Origin: JBAXSK01 sp044358815
GTDB taxonomy: Bacteria; Cyanobacteriota; Cyanobacteriia; Pseudanabaenales; Pseudanabaenaceae
Direction: 5' to 3'
DNA length: 16,768 nucleotides
NCBI GenBank assembly: GCA_044358815.1
Contig: JBIKNH010000084.1
Span: 1-16,768, forward strand
The position numbers were made by a program, and so were the translations under genes. This document shows, piece by piece, positions 13,492 through 16,768 of this stretch (position 1 is its first letter; each line of letters opens with the position of its first letter). The notes beneath the pieces were generated by a model that was not told where the DNA came from, ran no database searches, and was given only the letters and a program-made list of their open reading frames with translations.

Positions 13492-14817
13492 TTATAAGCG
13501 ACAATTTTTGACTGACTTAAGGGGACAAACCTTTCTTTGAATTTTATTCCGTCGGGCATCTAAAAACATCAATTTAGGTAAACTTTTTAAAGATTTAATA
13601 TCAGTAACTCGGTTATCGCTAATACTCAGAAAACTTAATTTAGGTAATCCTGACAAGGGTTGAATCTGAGAAATCTGATTATTATTAAGGTATAGATGAG
13701 TCAATTGTTTTAGACTACTCAGGGATTTAATTTCACGAATTTGATTATATGACAAATAAAGTTTAGTCAGACGAGTTAAACGTCCCAAGATTTTCACATC
13801 TTTAATTTGGTTTGCCATAAGATATAACTCTGTCAGTCTAGTCAAATTGCGCAAATGGGATAAATCGACAATCTGGTTATTTCCTAACCATAATAGAGAC
13901 AACTTATTTAAATTAGATAAAGGTCTAATATCCCTGAGTTGATTATTATCCAACCGCAATTCTTCTAATTTGTTCAAACTAGCCAGTGGTTTAATATCTT
14001 TGATTTGGTTATAACTTAGCCAAAGACTAGTAAATTGAGTCAGTTTACCTAATGGCTTAACGTCTTTGATTTTGTTATAAGTCAAACTCAGAATAACTAA
14101 TTTATTGAGATTCTGTAGATATTGCAAATCACGAATTTGATTGTGACTCAGCCATAATTCATTTAAGTTATTTAGCTTAAATAATGGCTTTAAATCAGTA
14201 ATTTGATTGTGTTCTAATTCTAACTTTGTTAGATTAGTCAACCCAGCAATAGGCTGTAAATCACGAATTTGATTATAGCTTAGATTAAGAGTGCGTAAGT
14301 TCTTAAGTTGACTAAGGGGAAAAATCACTCTAATTTGATTATTGCTCAAATTGAGACTAGTTAACTTAGGCAAATAAGCTAGAGGTTTTAAATCACTAAT
14401 TTGATTACCTTCTAGATTGAGGTTAGTTAGTTCCATTAAATTTTCTAGGGGCACTAGATCTATGATTTGATTATGACCAAGATTTAGTGTAGTTAGTTTA
14501 GAAAATAAACCTAGAGGTTTTATATCAGTAATCTGATACTTACTGAGATCTAAAGACGTAAAAGTTTGCAACCGATCAGCAGCTAATTGACAATCCTCCT
14601 GCCCTGATTTTTGCAGTAATACTTTGATCGTGGTTTTAGTTTTTTCAGGTAGCAAATCCTTTTGTTCGCACCACTGTACAAAGTCACCTAGGGAATTTAC
14701 CCTAGATTGACTAATCACAGAATTAATCATTCCATAGACACGAGAATCATGATCAGGCAACCATAGAACCTGACTAATTACTGTCAAACAAAAGGGTATT
14801 GCACGACTATTTCTCAT
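13492..14817 (-). CDS. Leucine-rich-repeat protein, probably secreted
   Basis: This 441-residue protein has about 15-16 leucine-rich repeats of 22 residues (about 83-435), with consensus L-x2-L-x-L-x-x-N-Q-I-x-D-I/L-x-P-L, the short internalin/SDS22-type unit that forms a curved binding surface. Before the array, 'FVQWCEQKDLLPEKTKTTI' (46-64) and 'GQEDCQLAADRL' (72-83) form a cap with two Cys seen in other cyanobacterial secreted LRR proteins. Residues 7-20 are hydrophobic and may be a signal peptide, though a weak one; a second Met at 30 is an alternative start. The C-terminal end has a Cys pair ('CPLKSVKNC') that may close the array. The coding sequence is more AT-rich than its neighbours. 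It lies 50 nt downstream of the SH3 gene on the same strand, so the two may be co-transcribed. The ligand is unknown. Confidence 0.88.
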   Translation of the reverse strand: MRNSRAIPFCLTVISQVLWLPDHDSRVYGMINSVISQSRVNSLGDFVQWCEQKDLLPEKTKTTIKVLLQKSGQEDCQLAADRLQTFTSLDLSKYQITDIKPLGLFSKLTTLNLGHNQIIDLVPLENLMELTNLNLEGNQISDLKPLAYLPKLTSLNLSNNQIRVIFPLSQLKNLRTLNLSYNQIRDLQPIAGLTNLTKLELEHNQITDLKPLFKLNNLNELWLSHNQIRDLQYLQNLNKLVILSLTYNKIKDVKPLGKLTQFTSLWLSYNQIKDIKPLASLNKLEELRLDNNQLRDIRPLSNLNKLSLLWLGNNQIVDLSHLRNLTRLTELYLMANQIKDVKILGRLTRLTKLYLSYNQIREIKSLSSLKQLTHLYLNNNQISQIQPLSGLPKLSFLSISDNRVTDIKSLKSLPKLMFLDARRNKIQRKVCPLKSVKNCRL

Positions 14818-14867
14818 CGAAATAAAATAACCGAAGGTAAATCATTTAGTTATGTATAACCAATACC

Positions 14868-15266
14868 TTAACGCCGCCACCGATCAAACTGATCTTCGGA
14901 ACATCCATTAATATACTGATTAAACACCCAACCTTCTAAAGGAGCGAAAGTTTCATTATTACCCAAGCCATTCACTCGTGCCGCAATGCGAACCCAATTA
15001 CCACTGCGAGCGGCATCATCCATCACACTAGGATTGCCATAAACCCGCACTCCATCCCCCCTGTTGAGTACAGTGACAACTTCACCGTTCGGTTTATCAC
15101 GGATATTCACACTTTGGGCATTGATAAAAGCACAAGTTGTATTATTCCGTACTCCCTCTGCATAATTAGCATAGTCATTTTCACTTTGTGCGAAGACTGA
15201 CGGACAAATCAAACCCATTTGTACGCCCAAAACTGTCACTGCTAGGAAAGATTTCAGTTTAATCAT
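14868..15266 (-). CDS. Secreted bacterial SH3-domain protein
   Basis: This is a 132-residue protein with a clear signal peptide: 'MIKLKSF', a hydrophobic core at 7-22, and a cut site after 'SVFA' (23-26). The rest is one bacterial SH3 (SH3b) domain: 'AQSVNIRDKPNGEVVTVLNR' (50-69), 'GDGVRVYG' (70-77), 'NWVRIAARV' (90-98) and 'EGWVFNQYINGC' (111-122). SH3b domains in envelope proteins commonly bind peptidoglycan or other wall ligands. Cys45 and Cys122 flank the domain and could be bridged in the periplasm. No catalytic domain is attached, so the protein is probably a binding module or accessory factor. The ATG at 15266 fits the signal peptide; only a weak AGG is upstream. The LRR gene starts 50 nt after its stop, suggesting a two-gene unit of exported interaction proteins. 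Confidence 0.87.
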   Translation of the reverse strand: MIKLKSFLAVTVLGVQMGLICPSVFAQSENDYANYAEGVRNNTTCAFINAQSVNIRDKPNGEVVTVLNRGDGVRVYGNPSVMDDAARSGNWVRIAARVNGLGNNETFAPLEGWVFNQYINGCSEDQFDRWRR

Positions 15267-15365
15267 GGGTGATTATGCCTTTTAGTTATTGAGATAATTT
15301 TCAAGATTTGGCTATGGAAAAGATTCTATCCTTAGCTAGAGGAAAATCAGGATAAATTATCATAA

Positions 15366-15381
15366 TTTAACTATTGTTAAA
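15366..15381. promoter_or_regulatory. Palindrome upstream of the SH3 gene
   Basis: TTTAAC and GTTAAA are perfect 6-bp arms around TATT, centred about 107 bp before the SH3-domain gene start. It is a possible regulator site; the arms are AT-rich, so chance is not excluded. Confidence 0.25.
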
Positions 15382-15610
15382 GTAGACAGTATTTAGACTT
15401 AGCTCAACTAGTTTTCCGCCCTCAGCCTTGTTTTACCATAGGTACGATTAATGACCTCCAAAATTTCTACCTTGAACCTACAGCAGTAAGCATTTCATTT
15501 TCTGATCCCGTTATAAGTCAGTCATAGTGAATTAATTACTTAGTTGGCAATTATCATTTATAGCCATCTATTTTTGATTATTAAACTTAAATAATTCACA
15601 CGACGGATTT

Positions 15611-15631
15611 AATCAACTTTTGCGGTTGATT
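15611..15631. promoter_or_regulatory. Perfect inverted repeat upstream of the small basic protein gene
   Basis: AATCAAC (15611-15617) and GTTGATT (15625-15631) are perfect 7-bp arms around TTTTGCG, ending 98 nt before the ATG at 15730. It may be an operator or a leader hairpin. Confidence 0.35.
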
Positions 15632-15729
15632 TGTCAAGGAAAAGAGTAATTTGATGCAATACCCTGTAGTAATTCGCAGATTTATTCCACAAATTTCCAG
15701 GAACTGATTCTATTTAGGACAAATCAACC

Positions 15730-15870
15730 ATGCATACTCAACTCAAACGCTGGGAATCTCCCCGATATGAGGGACGTAACCATAAAGGCAAAGGTGGAAC
15801 CGCTCGCCAACGCCAACGCCGGAAACAAATGCAAGTGCTGCGGCGTAAACTTCAAGCGATTCCGAATTAG
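15730..15870 (+). CDS. Small, very basic 46-residue protein of unknown function
   Basis: The frame ATG 15730 to TAG 15868-15870 encodes 46 residues beginning 'MHTQLKRWESPRYEGR' and continuing 'NHKGKGGTARQRQRRKQMQV'. Roughly a third of the residues are Arg or Lys, and acidic residues are nearly absent (two Glu). Reasons to call it real: AGGA is about 10 nt upstream, codon use is like that of the neighbouring genes with GC higher than the surrounding spacer, the stop falls 24 nt before the convergent ubiX stop, and there is a perfect inverted repeat upstream. The 'GKGG' turn followed by an Arg/Gln-rich helix looks like a small ribosomal or RNA-binding protein, but it does not match bL34, bS21, bL36 or bTHX as I know them. 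No function is assigned. Confidence 0.65.
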   Translation: MHTQLKRWESPRYEGRNHKGKGGTARQRQRRKQMQVLRRKLQAIPN

Positions 15871-15894
15871 AGATTTTAGTTAGGAATTTTAGAC

Positions 15895-16575
15895 TTAATC
15901 CGTGGGTTTATTTCTGCCCGTCCAGCGACGAATTATATTGCTGTCAATATCCAACTGATCGAAAGCCCGGGCTACGACAAAGTCCACTAAGTCATTAATG
16001 GTCTGGGGTTGATGGTACCAAGCGGGAATCGCAGGTACAATCCGCGCTCCCGCCTCTGCTAAAGCCGTCAAATTCCGTAAATGAATCAAACTGAAGGGCG
16101 TTTCCCTGGGGACAATTACCAGTTTACGCCCTTCTTTGAGGTGAACATCGGCGGCTCTTTCCAATAAATCGGAACTAATCCCATGAGTAATTTTCGCCAC
16201 TGTGGACATACTGCATGGAATTACTACCATCCCCAGAGTGCGCACCGAGCCGCTGGCAATCGTTGCAGCAATGTCAGCGAAGTTATGACAGGTCAAACTG
16301 CCGCTAGATTCTTCACATTGTTCCCGCCAAAATATTTCCTGTTGGGTGGGATTCGCGGGCATGGGTTGATGATGTTCTGTTTGCCAAACCGTAATTGCAG
16401 CTTTAGACGCAACTAGTTCTACGCGATAATTATGGGCTAAGAGAAACTTAAGGGAACGGACTGCATAAATCATTCCTGAAGCTCCAGCAACCCCCATTAC
16501 CACTGTGGGCATAGGTGTATGTGGGGCTGCTTTAGGTTCACTAAGATCATAGCTTTCAGAAATGGAATCAGACAT
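15895..16575 (-). CDS. ubiX: Flavin prenyltransferase UbiX
   Basis: UbiX attaches a dimethylallyl group to reduced FMN, making the prenylated flavin cofactor that UbiD-type decarboxylases need; in cyanobacteria the pair probably decarboxylates a 4-hydroxybenzoate intermediate of plastoquinone synthesis. The flavoprotein fold is clear: 'VVMGVAGASGMIYAVR' (25-40) with the FMN-phosphate loop GASG, 'MVVIPCSMSTVAKI' (116-129) with the Ser-rich loop, 'VPRETPFSLIHLRN' (155-168) and 'PAIPAWYHQP' (181-190). The protein is 226 residues against about 190-205 for most UbiX. The excess is a 21-residue N-terminal stretch before 'MPTVVMGV'; Met22 is therefore an alternative start, and neither has a good ribosome site. 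UbiD is not in the window. It converges with the small basic protein gene. Confidence 0.94.
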   Translation of the reverse strand: MSDSISESYDLSEPKAAPHTPMPTVVMGVAGASGMIYAVRSLKFLLAHNYRVELVASKAAITVWQTEHHQPMPANPTQQEIFWREQCEESSGSLTCHNFADIAATIASGSVRTLGMVVIPCSMSTVAKITHGISSDLLERAADVHLKEGRKLVIVPRETPFSLIHLRNLTALAEAGARIVPAIPAWYHQPQTINDLVDFVVARAFDQLDIDSNIIRRWTGRNKPTD

Positions 16576-16643
16576 AGTTAAAGAATTGGCAATTGATTTT
16601 AATGGGATGGATTCAGAGAGTAGGCTACAATCTTCCTTGAAAT

Positions 16644-16665
16644 ATAGAAGAAAGAAGTCTTCTAT
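16644..16665. repeat. Perfect 8-bp hairpin upstream of ubiX
   Basis: ATAGAAGA (16644-16651) and TCTTCTAT (16658-16665) pair around a 6-nt loop, 69 bp upstream of the ubiX ATG and 4 bp from the next, larger hairpin. No T tract follows on either strand. Confidence 0.5.
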
Positions 16666-16668
16666 TAC

Positions 16669-16723
16669 TAAAGGAATAGGCTAGAGCAAACCTTCTCAAG
16701 TAGGCTCTAGATTCGTTCCTTTA
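16669..16723. repeat. Two-tier inverted repeat upstream of ubiX
   Basis: An outer stem TAAAGGAA (16669-16676) with TTCCTTTA (16716-16723) encloses an inner stem CTAGAGC (16681-16687) with GCTCTAG (16704-16710). The two are separated by an internal loop of 4 and 5 nt, and the 16-nt apical loop has a further short CTT/AAG pairing. All arms match perfectly. It could be a structured ubiX leader, the 3' end of an RNA entering from the edge, or a small palindromic repeat. Confidence 0.6.
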
Positions 16724-16768
16724 GGAATCAGTAAATCCCATTGTGCCATAATTCTTTTAGGGCATTTG

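Larger units (their letters stand above)
15267..15729. other. Divergent 460-bp spacer with two palindromes
   Basis: AT-rich spacer between the SH3 gene (-) and the small basic protein gene (+). No protein gene longer than about a dozen codons was seen. It contains palindromes TTTAAC-TATT-GTTAAA at 15366-15381, about 100 bp before the SH3 gene, and AATCAAC-TTTTGCG-GTTGATT at 15611-15631, about 100 bp before the small gene. Each is placed where an operator could act on the neighbouring gene. Confidence 0.5.

Noticed and set aside
13492..14817. Regular 66-bp DNA periodicity in the LRR gene as a CRISPR-like or satellite array
   Set aside because: The period equals 22 codons and reflects the protein repeat; units diverge in DNA while keeping the protein consensus.

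Overview
The window comes from a cyanobacterium with moderate GC content. The evidence is a DnaA N-terminus of cyanobacterial type, a TerC-family membrane protein, a CarB with the 'DYCCCH' variant, secreted SH3 and leucine-rich-repeat proteins of a kind common in cyanobacteria, one HIP1 octamer (GCGATCGC), and generally weak Shine-Dalgarno use. The order cannot be fixed from the sequence; a Pseudanabaena- or Limnothrix-like filamentous or unicellular lineage is a guess. No tRNA, rRNA, CRISPR array, insertion sequence or prophage gene was seen.

Layout. 1-335 (-) is the start of dnaA, cut by the window edge. Divergent from it is pdxA (584-1744, +), for vitamin B6 synthesis, which converges with a YciI-like gene (1748-2032, -). 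A polyprenyl-phosphate sugar transferase (2151-3305, -) follows. Then comes an 800-bp gene-free stretch full of short tandem repeats, with a promoter-like site and a terminator-like hairpin that could delimit a small RNA. A secreted retropepsin-like protease (4105-4755, -) is divergent from a GT4 glycosyltransferase (5145-6305, +). A TerC-family gene (6453-7148, +) is followed by a strong repeat-like hairpin and then carB (7390-10656, +), which ends in its own terminator.

The right part holds a single-domain universal stress protein (10852-11235, -), a 700-bp gene-free stretch, and a three-part fusion of an MtrA-like domain, a thymidylate-synthase-like domain and a DUF4346-like tail (11935-13446, +). 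The fusion converges with a probable two-gene unit encoding a secreted SH3 protein and a leucine-rich-repeat protein (15266 down to 13492, -). A 46-residue very basic small protein (15730-15870, +) converges with ubiX (15895-16575, -). Two strong hairpins lie upstream of ubiX.

How the genes relate. Most are single transcription units and not one pathway. PdxA makes pyridoxal phosphate precursors, CarB supplies carbamoyl phosphate for arginine and pyrimidines, the ThyA-like fusion may act in pyrimidine C1 chemistry, and UbiX makes the prenylated flavin used by UbiD, probably for plastoquinone synthesis. The sugar transferase and the GT4 enzyme could both serve an exopolysaccharide, but they are on opposite strands with an unrelated gene between them. 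The items most worth a second look are the fusion gene, the possible small RNA at about 3643-3925 (-), the small basic protein, and the many 10-14-bp tandem duplications in the spacers.
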